The notes under the pieces: generated by a model
Databases searched by the model: none
Seen by the model: only the letters and a program-made list of their open reading frames with translations
What the model was told of the DNA's origin: nothing
NCBI GenBank assembly: GCA_025961275.1
Contig: JAOQNJ010000001.1
Coordinates: 83,353-147,352, forward strand
From: Providencia alcalifaciens
GTDB lineage: Bacteria; Pseudomonadota; Gammaproteobacteria; Enterobacterales; Enterobacteriaceae
DNA: 64,000 nucleotides
Direction of reading: 5' to 3'
Part shown: positions 1 to 9,270 of the stretch, piece after piece
Position numbering within the stretch: position 1 is the stretch's first letter
How the letters are laid out: each line of letters begins with the position of its first letter
Program-made: the position numbers and the translations under genes

Positions 1-480
1 GTTGGCTATAAGTATAAAATGACAAAGGATTTTGTATTAACGCCGTCATTTGCATTAGATTCAGGTGAAAAAGATACAGCGTATAAATTCAGTGTTAAGG
101 CGGCATACAACTTAACGGATGATTTCAATATTGGTACACGTTTACGTTACGGTGAAAGGCATTTTGATAATTCATATAAGCCTAAGCGAGATAACCAACA
201 TTATTGGCAAAGTAATTTTTATTTAGGTTATAAAATACAAGATATCTCAATTAGCTATGATTTTGAATATAAATTCGATACAGATTACCCTGCATATAAA
301 GGTAAAGAAAAAGATTACGCTCATAACGTGAATTTCTCTTGGGTTGGTAATAAAACATGGGTACCTTATTTTGAGTTAGGATATGTATCCTATGATGATG
401 GATCTTATGTGAAGAATGGACAAACTTATCGCGATGCATGGCAAATGCGTTATCGTGTAGGTATCTCATATAATTTCTAA
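1..480 (+). CDS. KdgM/OmpL-like outer-membrane porin, 3' part
   Basis: The reading frame is open from the first base of the window, so the gene begins outside. The visible 159 residues alternate polar and aromatic residues as in beta strands, with many Tyr/Trp/Phe, and end in the typical outer-membrane terminal phenylalanine (…GISYNF). The pattern resembles the small monomeric oligogalacturonate/acidic-sugar porins of the KdgM family; this is a family-level judgement. The metallophosphoesterase starts 33 bp downstream on the same strand, so the two may be cotranscribed. Signal peptide and true start cannot be seen. Confidence 0.65.
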   Translation, partial: VGYKYKMTKDFVLTPSFALDSGEKDTAYKFSVKAAYNLTDDFNIGTRLRYGERHFDNSYKPKRDNQHYWQSNFYLGYKIQDISISYDFEYKFDTDYPAYKGKEKDYAHNVNFSWVGNKTWVPYFELGYVSYDDGSYVKNGQTYRDAWQMRYRVGISYNF

Positions 481-512
481 TAGAAATAGCGAACCATTTA
501 AAGAGAATAAAC

Positions 513-2636
513 ATGAATAATAAAATTAAATACGGTCTTGCTTTTGCATTAATGTCGGTAGGAAATATGGCGATAGCAGCAAATGCCGATAGTAAAACAT
601 ATAACTATAGCGTTGCATTTATGCCTGACATTCACTTTCATGATGTTTATGGGCAATTTTCCGATGGGTCATTCGAAGGATTAAAAAATAGCAAAAGTGG
701 TCAGAATGCCGTTATTCGATCTATGTATGCACAATTGACTTCAACGCGCCTGTTTAATGAAAATTATTTTGCATTACGAGCAGCGCTTGAAGATGCAGGT
801 AGCAAAGGTATTAAACTCATCGCGTTACCTGGTGACTTTACTGATGACGGCCAGCCTATTCATTTGCGTGGCTTGGTCAAAGTCTTACAAGAATATGAGC
901 AAAAATATGGTATGCGTTTCTTTGCTACTCCAGGGAATCATGATCCTAACAGACCATTCGATATGCCTGCAGGAAAAGAAGATTTTCTCGGTACTGATGG
1001 CAAAACTCAGCGTATTTTCAGTTTAGGTGCGAGTGAATGTACGGAGTATCAAGGCAATACAGCGGTTATCGAAACAGGTGCAGAGCTGCCAACCATTTGT
1101 AGTGAAGAAATGGTTTATAGTGGCTATGGACGTGTGATGGATGCAATGAAATCTTTTGGTATCAATCCATTACCCGAAGATATCTATTGGGAAACGCCGT
1201 ATTCTGATTATGGGTCAAAAGGCTATAGTTATGACAAAGCAATAAAAGCTAGCGATTTTAATCAACGTCAGTATGAAATTTGTACTCAAGGAACAGGTGG
1301 TGAGTGCAAACAAGAAGGCTATGGCCCATGCTTTAATGTTGCCGACAGTAGTTATCTTGTTGAACCTGTCCCCGGACTTTGGTTAATGGCCGTTGATGCG
1401 AATGTCTATGTTCCTTCTGAAAAAGCGGATATAAACAATCCGAAAGCGCCAAAGAATTTTGCAGGCTCAGGTAACGCGGGTTATAACAAAATGCTGACTC
1501 ACAAACAGCAAACCGTTGAGTGGATGACATCCGTAGCAAAACGAGCAAAAGAGCAGAATAAAATACTCATCACATTTAGCCATTTTCCAATGGTCGAATT
1601 TGATAATGGTGCAGCTGATGACCTCGAAACAATTTTTGGTAAAGGCAAATTTCAGCTAGAAAGAGCACCTAAAGAAGACACTAGCCATGCAATGGCAAAA
1701 ACAGGTATTGGTCTACATGTTGGCGGTCATATGCATTTTAATGATACTGGCGTACGTAAATATGATGATGGTAGCTTATTATTTAATATCCAAGCTCCAT
1801 CAATGGCTGCTTATGTACCTGCATATAAAATTCTTAATTTTAAAAATGCTAATGAAATTGATGTACAGACGATTGTGATTGAAGATGTACCTCGTTTCGA
1901 TGAACTATTTGAACACTATCAACAAGAGTGGGATCATTTAAAACGTACAAACTCTCCCCATCTTTGGAATAATGACATTCTTAAAGCTGATAATTATTAT
2001 GATTTTACCAACTGGCATATAACTGAATTAACTCGCTTACGCTTTATTCCTGAAGAGTGGCCATGTGAAATACGCCAAATGCTATTTAGTCTAAATGGTG
2101 AGGAAATGCTGACACTTAGCCAACTAAATAGTCAAACAGCGTATAGCGAAGTATTGACCGCGCCATTAAGTGAAAATCATGATATCTGTGCTAAAGGTGT
2201 CGATCCTAAAGCTGTCGATGTGACCGATATTTATCTGCAAAAAAATTCAAAGTCATGGAAAGATGCTAGCAAGAAAGCCGCTCTTGTGGCTAAAAAGGCA
2301 GGATTTAAGTTAGACGATTTTGCTAAGTGGAATGGATTTGACCTTGCTGTTGATTTCTATCGTTTACGCAATGCGGATGAATTAGCATTTCAAGACATCC
2401 CAGCTGAGCGATTAAATCAGTACCAAGTTCTGACAAGTACATTATATGAAGCATTACCAAACTCAACTAATAAAATTACTGCAGATAGTGCATTTGATAA
2501 TATCTTTAAATTACGCTTCGGCAGTATTTTCACGGTAATAGATAAATATTTACAAGGAAATCCTAGTCGTGATTTTTACATCAACGTAGAAACAGGTGAA
2601 ATCAAACCAACCAATGTTGATGCAGTAAAGAAATAA
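513..2636 (+). CDS. Exported calcineurin-like metallophosphoesterase (707 aa)
   Basis: The N-terminus has a Sec signal peptide (MNNKIK, hydrophobic stretch to about residue 20, AIAANA cleavage region). Metallophosphoesterase motifs follow in order: D39/H41 in MPDIHFHD, GDFTDD near 107, GNHD near 143, SHFP near 351 and GGHMH near 400; these supply the dinuclear metal ligands. The substrate is unknown: periplasmic members cleave nucleotides, phosphodiesters or phosphoproteins. About 250 residues after the catalytic domain are unrecognised. The start is supported by AAAGAG ahead of the ATG. It follows the porin closely, which would suit uptake and hydrolysis of one substrate class (inference). 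Confidence 0.8.
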   Translation: MNNKIKYGLAFALMSVGNMAIAANADSKTYNYSVAFMPDIHFHDVYGQFSDGSFEGLKNSKSGQNAVIRSMYAQLTSTRLFNENYFALRAALEDAGSKGIKLIALPGDFTDDGQPIHLRGLVKVLQEYEQKYGMRFFATPGNHDPNRPFDMPAGKEDFLGTDGKTQRIFSLGASECTEYQGNTAVIETGAELPTICSEEMVYSGYGRVMDAMKSFGINPLPEDIYWETPYSDYGSKGYSYDKAIKASDFNQRQYEICTQGTGGECKQEGYGPCFNVADSSYLVEPVPGLWLMAVDANVYVPSEKADINNPKAPKNFAGSGNAGYNKMLTHKQQTVEWMTSVAKRAKEQNKILITFSHFPMVEFDNGAADDLETIFGKGKFQLERAPKEDTSHAMAKTGIGLHVGGHMHFNDTGVRKYDDGSLLFNIQAPSMAAYVPAYKILNFKNANEIDVQTIVIEDVPRFDELFEHYQQEWDHLKRTNSPHLWNNDILKADNYYDFTNWHITELTRLRFIPEEWPCEIRQMLFSLNGEEMLTLSQLNSQTAYSEVLTAPLSENHDICAKGVDPKAVDVTDIYLQKNSKSWKDASKKAALVAKKAGFKLDDFAKWNGFDLAVDFYRLRNADELAFQDIPAERLNQYQVLTSTLYEALPNSTNKITADSAFDNIFKLRFGSIFTVIDKYLQGNPSRDFYINVETGEIKPTNVDAVKK

Positions 2637-2675
2637 TTTTAGATATGTAAGTGAATTAAGATAAAGAGATGCTCC

Positions 2676-2730
2676 AAATATTTCGAGTTGCATGTAGTCA
2701 ATATTCATGCAACTTGAAGTATGGTGTATA
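2676..2730. repeat. Short palindromic interspersed repeat
   Basis: Imperfect inverted repeat with arms ATATTTCGAGTTGCATG and CATGCAACTTGAAGTAT around an 11-base centre, just after the phosphoesterase. The same arms recur at 27721-27777 and, far apart, at 29357-29785. It could form a transcript hairpin and may act as a terminator or mRNA stabiliser. Confidence 0.7.
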
Positions 2731-2775
2731 TATTAAATCACTGGCTGCGATATGTAGTTGGTGATTTTGTGTTTT

Positions 2776-3204
2776 TTACTGTTTGCTAACAGTGACTTTG
2801 ACTTCGTGACCTAATAAGTAAAGTGCTTGTTCGAGTGCATCAATTTTAGAAGCATGCTCAATATCAAGTAACCGATCAATCTGCTGTGAATTTAGGTTTA
2901 ATTTGCGTGCTAAATCAGCTTTACGAGTATCGGTTTGGATAATGGCATTATGCAATGCAATTTTTAAGCAGCTTAAGATAGGCAAATGGATTTCAATTGC
3001 CTCATTGTCACATTTTGTTGGCGCCGGAATTAATGTTCTTGAAGAAATAAAGTCAGCAAGTCCTGTTGTCAACGTATCAGAGGCTTCTAGTTCAATATCT
3101 TCTTCACAGTAAGCAACACCTTGTATATCGGGGAAATCTACAAAAGAGATTTCATAACTGTTGGTTTCTTCGTCAAAATCAACGGTAGCTAAATAGTTGA
3201 ACAT
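2776..3204 (-). CDS. HicB-family antitoxin-like protein
   Basis: 142 residues. The N-terminal part (MFNYLATVDFDEETNSYEI…FPDIQGVAYCEEDIE) has the HicB partial RNase-H-like fold pattern. The C-terminal part (about 85-140) looks like a helix-turn-helix DNA-binding domain (KADLARKLNLNSQQIDRLLD). HicB normally neutralises the HicA mRNA interferase and represses the operon. No HicA-size ORF is visible on either side, so this is an orphan, either a stand-alone regulator or a remnant. Confidence 0.7.
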   Translation of the reverse strand: MFNYLATVDFDEETNSYEISFVDFPDIQGVAYCEEDIELEASDTLTTGLADFISSRTLIPAPTKCDNEAIEIHLPILSCLKIALHNAIIQTDTRKADLARKLNLNSQQIDRLLDIEHASKIDALEQALYLLGHEVKVTVSKQ

Positions 3205-5083
3205 GTATCGCCCTATAAATATGATGAATTTACGCGTGATGGTTCAAGTTGTATGGGGGAAGCTACTCTGAATATAGTGTTTTCGTAGATCTGAGAGATA
3301 CCTTCGCATACAACCTACATCTTGAATCTAAGTGGTAAAGGCTCGCCTAATAACTTACCTAGAAGGAGCAGCTTAACAGCAAAGATCTCGATTAAGTAGA
3401 ATATTAATGTATAGCATTGATAGGGATTGTATCAACATACCCGCTGGGTATGCCGTAAAACTAAGGAATATCACTTTATTATCTGAATCTTAGCATCATT
3501 GTGGCATTTTTTTCTTATCAAAAAAGAGTCATCGTTGACCTAACTGTATCTCGAATTATTTTAGTGATAAACCGAGATTGAATCAGATTTATCGAAATCG
3601 ACGACAAATTGCCATTTCATATGCGACGATATTATGACCTCCTATTCATCAAAAATAATTGGAAAACTTTCAGAAAGTTAAAGGTTAATTGTGATGGATG
3701 TCTCGTTTTCAAACATTGAGTTTGACGATAAAAAGCCAATAATTCAATGCTTACTCTTAAAATGAATTATTTTAAATAAAAATTAATCTTTACTGGGGGT
3801 TTTTACTTATTGGTACGAAATTTTACTTATTGCCATTGGTGATTTCTATCGATTTGTTAAAATAAAAATATACAGTACCATTAGATTATAATATCATAGC
3901 TTATTATATTGTGTGTATAAAATTTTTAGCAATGACCTTTTTAAGGTCATATTCACTCTCATAGATAGTTTGAAATTTTCAATTCAAATTTAATTCTTAG
4001 AAATAAATAATAGAAGGATAATAAAGGTAAAAAATATCATTCCTATTGCGATTATCTTTTTAAGTGAGTCGTTTTGAGTGTTGCCGCAGGCTGATAGGTC
4101 GATCATTTCATTAAAAAAACATACCCATTTATTTGTAGGGAATAATAATAAACTTATTATCAATAACAAATAACCTTTTCTATTAATTAATAATAAAATA
4201 ATGATTTTATATTATATTAAATAATAATTTTTCACGATCTAAGATGATTAGATTTTAATAAAATGAAGCCTTTTTTATTCGATAATTAATCAAAAAAATA
4301 AGGGGTAATTATCTGCAACCCTCAATTAATCATTAAATAAATTAATCAAATTGTAGTGTTGATTTATGGTGAGGTAAGCCATTTCTTACATGACAAACTA
4401 TCTTATAGGGTTGAGAAATTTTGAACAAGGAGGCTATTAGTTATAGAACTAATTGAACATTAATGGATAAAATTCAAGCATTATGATGGGTTAATTTGTA
4501 ATTTGGCTTATTTCAAGTTGTGTTTCCCAATAACATTTCTTGATCTGGATCAATATTCTGTTTTTATCGTTGTGATTGGTTATTTAAGTTGCTTATTAAA
4601 TAAATTAGATTATCTTGGCTCGTTAAAATACATACATATCACTTAAGTTGATCTTATCTACTTTGGTTATTTGGGGTATGTAAATACAAGATATAGTTAT
4701 AATGTAGAATGGTTAATGAATAGATGGATTATCATCCATTGCAATAAAAAGAAACATAAGAGTCTTGAATAGTTAATTTTGTGGTGCATAATAAATGAAG
4801 ACTAAAATTGACATCAGATAAAACATGACACTTTCTCTAATCTTTTTTTAGTTATACCATTATTATTTTTAGGTATTCAGGAAATATATTTAATTTAAGT
4901 TTTCATCTTTGTATATTTTATACTCCTTACTAGGTATTTGCTTAATGAGTAACATGAAAAAGCAATTTAGACTGCTATCTAGTGTATTTTTTATTATTAA
5001 AAATTAGGTTATCGCAAGGCATTTAAACGTCATGTTTGTCCTATTTGCTAACAGATGTAGATAATACTCAAAAAGGAAAAAAA
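3205..5083. other. 1.9-kb AT-rich non-coding region upstream of flhD
   Basis: No convincing gene on either strand. It contains a degenerate interspersed-repeat palindrome (about 3235-3335, arms TTCAAGTTGTATG and CATACAACCTACATCTTGAA) and a small hairpin CATACCCGCTGGGTATG near 3440. The rest is very AT-rich. Long upstream regions are usual for flhDC, the integration point of many motility regulators, so much of it may be regulatory. I could not assign a promoter with confidence. Confidence 0.55.
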
Positions 5084-5431
5084 ATGAGCTCAACGACTGA
5101 TTTTCTGAAGCATATATACGATATTAATCTCTCATATTTACTACTCGCACAAAAACTAATATCTCAAGAAATGGCCTCGGCTATGTTCCGTCTCGGTATT
5201 TCTGAAGCAATGGCAACCGCACTAGCGAATCTTTCTCTTACTCAGTTAGTCAAATTAGCGGAAACAAACCAGCTTATCTGCCAGTTTAGATTTGAAAATT
5301 GCCAAACGATAGAAACATTAACGCGAGACTCAAGAGTGGATGAATTACAACAAATTCATACTGGTATATTACTGTCGACACATTTATTGCAAATGCACAA
5401 AATGAACGACAATGAAACAGCGAGAAAATAA
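5084..5431 (+). CDS. flhD: Flagellar master regulator FlhD
   Basis: 115 residues with strong family similarity: [20 protein letters not shown] at the N-terminus, [24 protein letters not shown] and [14 protein letters not shown]. FlhD forms the FlhD4C2 activator of class-2 flagellar promoters. The ATG at 5084 follows AAAAGGAAAA; an upstream start at 5036 would add 16 residues not found in the family. Its stop overlaps the flhC start (TAATG), giving translational coupling. Because flhC is broken, FlhD probably cannot act here. Confidence 0.95.
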   Translation: MSSTTDFLKHIYDINLSYLLLAQKLISQEMASAMFRLGISEAMATALANLSLTQLVKLAETNQLICQFRFENCQTIETLTRDSRVDELQQIHTGILLSTHLLQMHKMNDNETARK

Positions 5432-5594
5432 TGAGTACGATTGCTGAAAAAAGTATTGTTAAAGAAGCTAGCGATATTCGTCTTGCGATGGAGTTAATTT
5501 CTTTAGGGGCGCGTCTCCAAATGCTAGAAAGCGAGACTCAAATCAGCCGCGGTAGGCTAATCCGTTTGTATAAAGAATTACGAGCATGTCCGCC
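5431..5594 (+). pseudogene. flhC: flhC, truncated after 54 codons by an IS3-family element
   Basis: The first 54 codons match FlhC closely ([18 protein letters not shown], then [17 protein letters not shown]). The IS left end follows directly, so translation would run into the IS and stop after VLRN. FlhC is about 192 residues in the family; the zinc-binding cysteines and most of the DNA-binding region are lost. The rest of flhC is not present after the IS, nor elsewhere in the window. Without FlhC the class-2 flagellar genes should not be activated. Confidence 0.95.
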
Positions 5595-5611
5595 TGTTCT
5601 GCGCAACTAAA

Positions 5612-6436
5612 TCAGGACACTTTTCTTAAGGAATTTTGTTCATACTCAATTGGGGACAGATCACCGTTGGCAGTATGAAACCTTTCTAGGTTGTAATAGC
5701 GCATATACGCGATAACATCTTCTTTCATCTGTTTCCGAGTCGGCTGAGGGATTTTCAGTACCCAATCGTGTTTTAAACTGCCAAAAAATCGTTCTACAAC
5801 GGCGTTATCCCAACAGGCTCCAACATCACCCATGCTTGCCCTAATACCATAGCTTGTTAGCAAGCGGCGATATCGCTTACTCGTATATTGAGAGCCTCTA
5901 TCACTATGAAAGACTAAGCCTTTTTCGGGCTGGCGTAAGTTATACGCTTTCATCAAGGCTTTACTGACTAAATCTGCCGTCATTCGTTTATCGATATGCC
6001 AACCCACAATACGGCGTGAGTATAAGTCCATCACGATGGCTAAATACATCCAGCCTTCCCCTGTTTTTAAATAGGTCACATCACCCGCCCACACTTCGTT
6101 AGGTGCGTGAGGATTAAAATTTTGATTGAGCAAATTATCGGCTACGGCATCACTGTGTTTGCGTTTTGTGGTGACTTTGTAAGCAACGCGCTGAGTGACG
6201 ACTAGGCCAAGCTGAGCCATTAGCTTTTGAACGCCATAAGCACTCACGCTAAAGCCCTCTTTGCATAACCGTTTACGTAACGTTCTATAACCTAAGCTAT
6301 TTCGACTCTGTTCAAAGATAGCTTTGGCTCTGCGGTACAGGCTAAGTTGTTCTGCGGTGATCAATTTTGCTGGGCGTTTAAGCCAAGCATAGTAGGCAGA
6401 ACGACTTATTTTCATTAACTTGCAGAGCTTCAGCAC
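5612..6436 (-). CDS. IS3-family transposase OrfB (copy 1)
   Basis: rve-type DDE integrase domain: AGDVTYL (first Asp), HSDRGSQY (second Asp) and NAVVERFF (Glu), with about 35 residues between the last two as in IS3 enzymes. The N-terminal HTH_21 region reads SLGYRTLRKRLCKEG. It is made as an OrfAB fusion by -1 frameshifting on an A7 run near the end of OrfA. Identical protein in all three copies. Confidence 0.95.
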   Translation of the reverse strand: MLKLCKLMKISRSAYYAWLKRPAKLITAEQLSLYRRAKAIFEQSRNSLGYRTLRKRLCKEGFSVSAYGVQKLMAQLGLVVTQRVAYKVTTKRKHSDAVADNLLNQNFNPHAPNEVWAGDVTYLKTGEGWMYLAIVMDLYSRRIVGWHIDKRMTADLVSKALMKAYNLRQPEKGLVFHSDRGSQYTSKRYRRLLTSYGIRASMGDVGACWDNAVVERFFGSLKHDWVLKIPQPTRKQMKEDVIAYMRYYNLERFHTANGDLSPIEYEQNSLRKVS

Positions 6437-6474
6437 GGGAAACTGTGAAGATAATTGCTTAATCGTTTTAAACG

Positions 6475-6762
6475 CTACTTGGTTTCCTTTAGCAGGAGGG
6501 CGCTGGCTTTTTTTAGGATCTCTTTCTCCATCCTAAGTTCTTTATTTTCTTTTCGAAGCCTTAATAGCTCAGTTCTCTCATCGGCATTCAAGCTGCTACC
6601 GGATTGTTCAGCATCGAATTTTGCTTTCCAGTTATAAAGTAATTTATCGGTGATCCCTAATGAAGCTGCCGCTTTTGGGACGCTATAACCTTGTTCGGTG
6701 ACTAATGCGACCGCTTCTTGCTTAAACTCAGTAGTATAAAACCTGTTTGTTCGTTTTTTCAT
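6475..6762 (-). CDS. IS3-family transposase OrfA (copy 1)
   Basis: 95 residues: helix-turn-helix (EQGYSVPKAAASLGITDKLL) followed by a leucine-zipper-like helix (LLRLRKENKELRMEKEILKK). It binds the IS ends. Close to the 3' end lies an A7 run in CCTAAAAAAAGCC, a classic -1 slippery site joining it to OrfB. Confidence 0.95.
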   Translation of the reverse strand: MKKRTNRFYTTEFKQEAVALVTEQGYSVPKAAASLGITDKLLYNWKAKFDAEQSGSSLNADERTELLRLRKENKELRMEKEILKKASALLLKETK

Positions 6763-6837
6763 TTAACACCTCAATAATTGGATTATATTCCATTATTAAA
6801 GTGTCCTGTTTGATTAAAGCAGATCAAGGTACCTTAA

Positions 6838-7014
6838 ATGAATGAGGTTATTGATCCAAAAGCTAATCCTGAATTAGCGGCACAGCAAATTATCATCGAA
6901 TTAATTCGAGCGAAGAGTGTCGGTGAAATGTCGGGAGCAACTTCTCATAAAAACGTGGATACATTGTTAAGTATTCATTCAAAAATAGTCACTCATTATA
7001 AAAATATGAAGTAA
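6838..7014 (+). CDS. Small unknown protein (58 aa) beside IS copy 1
   Basis: Starts 12 bases after the IS end and reads MNEVIDPKANPELAAQQ, then IIIELIRAK, ending HYKNMK. It is mostly helical and acidic in its first third. I do not recognise the family. It is not the missing part of flhC. AGGT lies 8 bases upstream. Any upstream gene has been lost with the IS event. A weak hairpin (7022-7052) follows. Confidence 0.5.
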   Translation: MNEVIDPKANPELAAQQIIIELIRAKSVGEMSGATSHKNVDTLLSIHSKIVTHYKNMK

Positions 7015-7943
7015 TAAAAAGGAAAAGTAGCTTTTATTTTGAGTTACTTTTCTCTTATTAATCGTAGTTAACGATTAAATTACTGTTTCTTTATATGGCG
7101 CTTTATCTGTCAATAAACTAAAAAATTTCCGTAAAATCTCGCTATCTCATTCCCTTGTACCCTAGTAACTTCCTTGTTTGAATATGATTTAAAAAATTTA
7201 AGTGGCGGGCTGCTCATTAGGTATATGTTCTATATGAGCCGATTTGAATGTAGATGAAAAAGAGGATAGGCGAGGGCATAGATAAATCCTGTGACTTGCA
7301 GATGTAGTCAACCGTTCTGCAATTTAGATTTATAATAACAAGTCTGTATTGGTTGATTATCTGGTCTCATCTTGAGTTACCGATTATTCGATATGCCACA
7401 ATTCACCGACAAAATTAAGGCAAAACGGACGAAAATACATCAAACGAAGAGACTAAAGGGTTTTAAACCATAATCAAGTACTATTTGTGTCTGTTTAAGG
7501 TGTGTTTTTTTAAATTACATGTTATTTTTCTGTGAAATTTTATTGCACCTTACTTTCATGTTGTTTTTGGGTTACATCCAAAATTACGGCAACTACATGG
7601 TATGCATTGATAGAGATTGGGGGGGGAGCAATCTGAAGTACTGGAATGGCTTAGCTCCCTACCTGTAGTGAAGTTATTGGCAGTGTATAACGCAATAAAT
7701 TAAATGTTTAATTTTAGCATCAAGCAGACATACCATTTTTTGCATCTTATCGTTAATTTAAAAGTACGATAATGCATCATGCCTTAAATAATTAGAGCTG
7801 TTTGTAGGCGCCGAGTGAAGATAGTCCGATGAATATCGGCAAACTGTATGATTCGGGGGCAGAGCGAATGCAACAGACCCGTTATTCGAAGAATGAAGGG
7901 ATATCTGCTTAAGTAAAAAGAGTAACTTTATAGGATTTTAGAT
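7015..7943. other. 930-bp non-coding stretch between IS junction and def paralogue
   Basis: No gene seen. A hairpin GAAAAGTA…TACTTTTC sits at 7022-7052. A run of eight or more G occurs near 7620. The last part (7801-7905) looks like a degenerate copy of the interspersed repeat (GATTCGGGGGCAGAGCGAA, then TTCGAAGAATGAAGGGATAT). The region may be the joint left by the flagellar deletion. Confidence 0.5.
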
Positions 7944-8447
7944 ATGGCTGTAAGAGATATTATTGAAATACCTGATGAAAGATTGCGCGTTAAATGTACG
8001 CCAGTGACTGATATCGCGGCAATTCAGACATTAATTGATGACTTATTAGATACCATGTATAGCACTGATAGTGGTATTGGTTTAGCGGCACCCCAAGTTG
8101 GTGTAACGCAATCAGTGATGGTTATTGATATTTCTGAAAATCGCAATGAACCTTTAGTGTTTATTAATCCAGAAATTATTGATAGTGAAGGTGAGACAAG
8201 TTACCAAGAAGGCTGCCTGTCTGTTCCTGAAATTTATGCAGATGTTGCGCGTTTTCAGCGAGTTGAAGTCAAAGCTTTAGATAGAGAAGGTAACGAGTTT
8301 ATTACTGATTCTGATGATTTTTTAGCTATTGTGATGCAACATGAAATTGACCATTTGCATGGTAGAATTTTTCTCGACCATCTTTCAACATTAAAGCGCA
8401 ATATGTTATTGAAAAAACTAAAGAAACAGCAGCGATTAAAGCAGTGA
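7944..8447 (+). CDS. def: Peptide deformylase paralogue
   Basis: 167 residues with all three Pdf motifs: GIGLAAPQVG (44-53), EGCLSVP with metal-ligand Cys91, and QHEIDH with H133, E134 and H137. It removes the N-formyl group from new proteins. A basic tail (KKLKKQQRLKQ) is typical. Housekeeping def normally lies next to fmt; this one stands alone beside the flagellar remnants, so it is probably a second copy. An active enzyme is expected since no catalytic residue is missing. Confidence 0.9.
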   Translation: MAVRDIIEIPDERLRVKCTPVTDIAAIQTLIDDLLDTMYSTDSGIGLAAPQVGVTQSVMVIDISENRNEPLVFINPEIIDSEGETSYQEGCLSVPEIYADVARFQRVEVKALDREGNEFITDSDDFLAIVMQHEIDHLHGRIFLDHLSTLKRNMLLKKLKKQQRLKQ

Positions 8448-8458
8448 TTATTGAATAA

Positions 8459-8481
8459 GTGTCAGGTAGGAAGCCTGACAC
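8459..8481. terminator. Hairpin between def paralogue and fliT
   Basis: Perfect 8-bp stem GTGTCAGG/CCTGACAC with a 7-base loop between convergent genes. There is no strong T run on either side, so it may be a weak bidirectional terminator. Confidence 0.55.
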
Positions 8482-8487
8482 ACATTG

Positions 8488-8877
8488 CTATTCGAACGAT
8501 TTTATTATCATTGGCGAATCAGGTTCATTAAATTGACCGTAACTGTTATTAATTCCCCGTTTTTGGTCTAGTTGCTTTATTTCTTTACTTAAAAAATCTA
8601 AATGCTGCTGTAAATAGATTTTAGTGATGCGTTCATTTTCAATGATTTGATGGAGCAAATTCACGAATTTACTTGTTATTGTCTGTTGTATTTCAAGTTC
8701 ATAGGACAATCGCGTTAGGTTTTCGACTGCGTAGACATATTCTGTTTCGTAAGAAACAAGTTGTTCCCACTCACCGGCTTGTGCCAGTGCAACTAAATTT
8801 TCGCTTAATACTAAAACATTGCAATAAATATTATGTAAATCAATAGATTTATGATTATTCACCTGTTTATCTTTCAT
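8488..8877 (-). CDS. fliT: Flagellar export chaperone FliT
   Basis: 129 residues, all-helical, of FliT size, directly after fliS; its ATG overlaps the original fliS end by 11 bases. FliT is the export chaperone for the cap protein FliD and an FlhDC antagonist. I chose the start at MKDKQVNNHK because upstream residues in this frame are only fliS in another frame. Identification rests mainly on position, size and helical pattern. Confidence 0.75.
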   Translation of the reverse strand: MKDKQVNNHKSIDLHNIYCNVLVLSENLVALAQAGEWEQLVSYETEYVYAVENLTRLSYELEIQQTITSKFVNLLHQIIENERITKIYLQQHLDFLSKEIKQLDQKRGINNSYGQFNEPDSPMIIKSFE

Positions 8878-9265
8878 CCATGGTTGCCCCAATCTGCTGC
8901 CAAGCTGATGCAATATTGGAGAGTAATTGGTAAACTTCTTGGATATAAGCCACATTATTTTCAAGATTTGCACTTAATAGGCGGATCACCATATAGTCAT
9001 AGAGGCTTGCTAAATTAATGGCGAGCTCTCCTCCTTCATCTTAATTGAGAGCTTGCTTTAGACCACTGTCGATGATATCGATAGCTTTCGATATCTCCTT
9101 GCCTTTCTCACTGATGTTATTTTGCTGTATAAATATTTCTCCTCGTTTTAAGGCGCTGAGTGCTCCTTTAAATAGGATCTCGATGAGCTGGTACGGTGTT
9201 GCATTGGTAATTTCACTTTCCAAATTGACCTGTTGGTAGGTTTGATTTGCCTTGTGTTGATACAT
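8867..9265 (-). pseudogene. fliS: Flagellin chaperone fliS, nonsense mutation at codon 75
   Basis: The first 74 residues match FliS (QVNLESEITNATPYQLIEIL, FKGALSALKRGEIFI). A TAA at 9041-9043 interrupts the frame, but the same frame continues with canonical FliS sequence: DEGGELAINLASLYDYMV, then LLSANLENNV and SNIASAWQQIG, ending at TAA 8867-8869. The full length would be about 132 residues, the family norm. A single base change therefore made the stop. The product would lack helices 4-5 needed to hold flagellin. Confidence 0.9.
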
Positions 9266-9270
9266 AGTAT

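Larger units (their letters stand above)
5595..6826 (-). mobile_element. IS3-family insertion sequence, copy 1 (1232 bp)
   Basis: Bounded by imperfect inverted repeats: TGTTCTGCGCAACTAAATCA at the left, and TGATCTGCTTTAATCAAACA as the reverse complement of the right end; both lead into CAGGACACTTT. The length equals copies 2 and 3. The flanks are GCC on the left and AGG on the right, so there is no target duplication, which points to a deletion or recombination after insertion. The left flank is flhC; the right flank is unrelated. Confidence 0.95.

Noticed and set aside
5595..6826. Target-site duplications around the IS copies
   Set aside because: I compared 3-4 bases on both sides of each copy and between copies; none match, so no duplication is claimed.
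7620..7629. G-run near 7620 as part of a gene or switch
   Set aside because: It lies in non-coding DNA with no frame on either side; no function can be supported.
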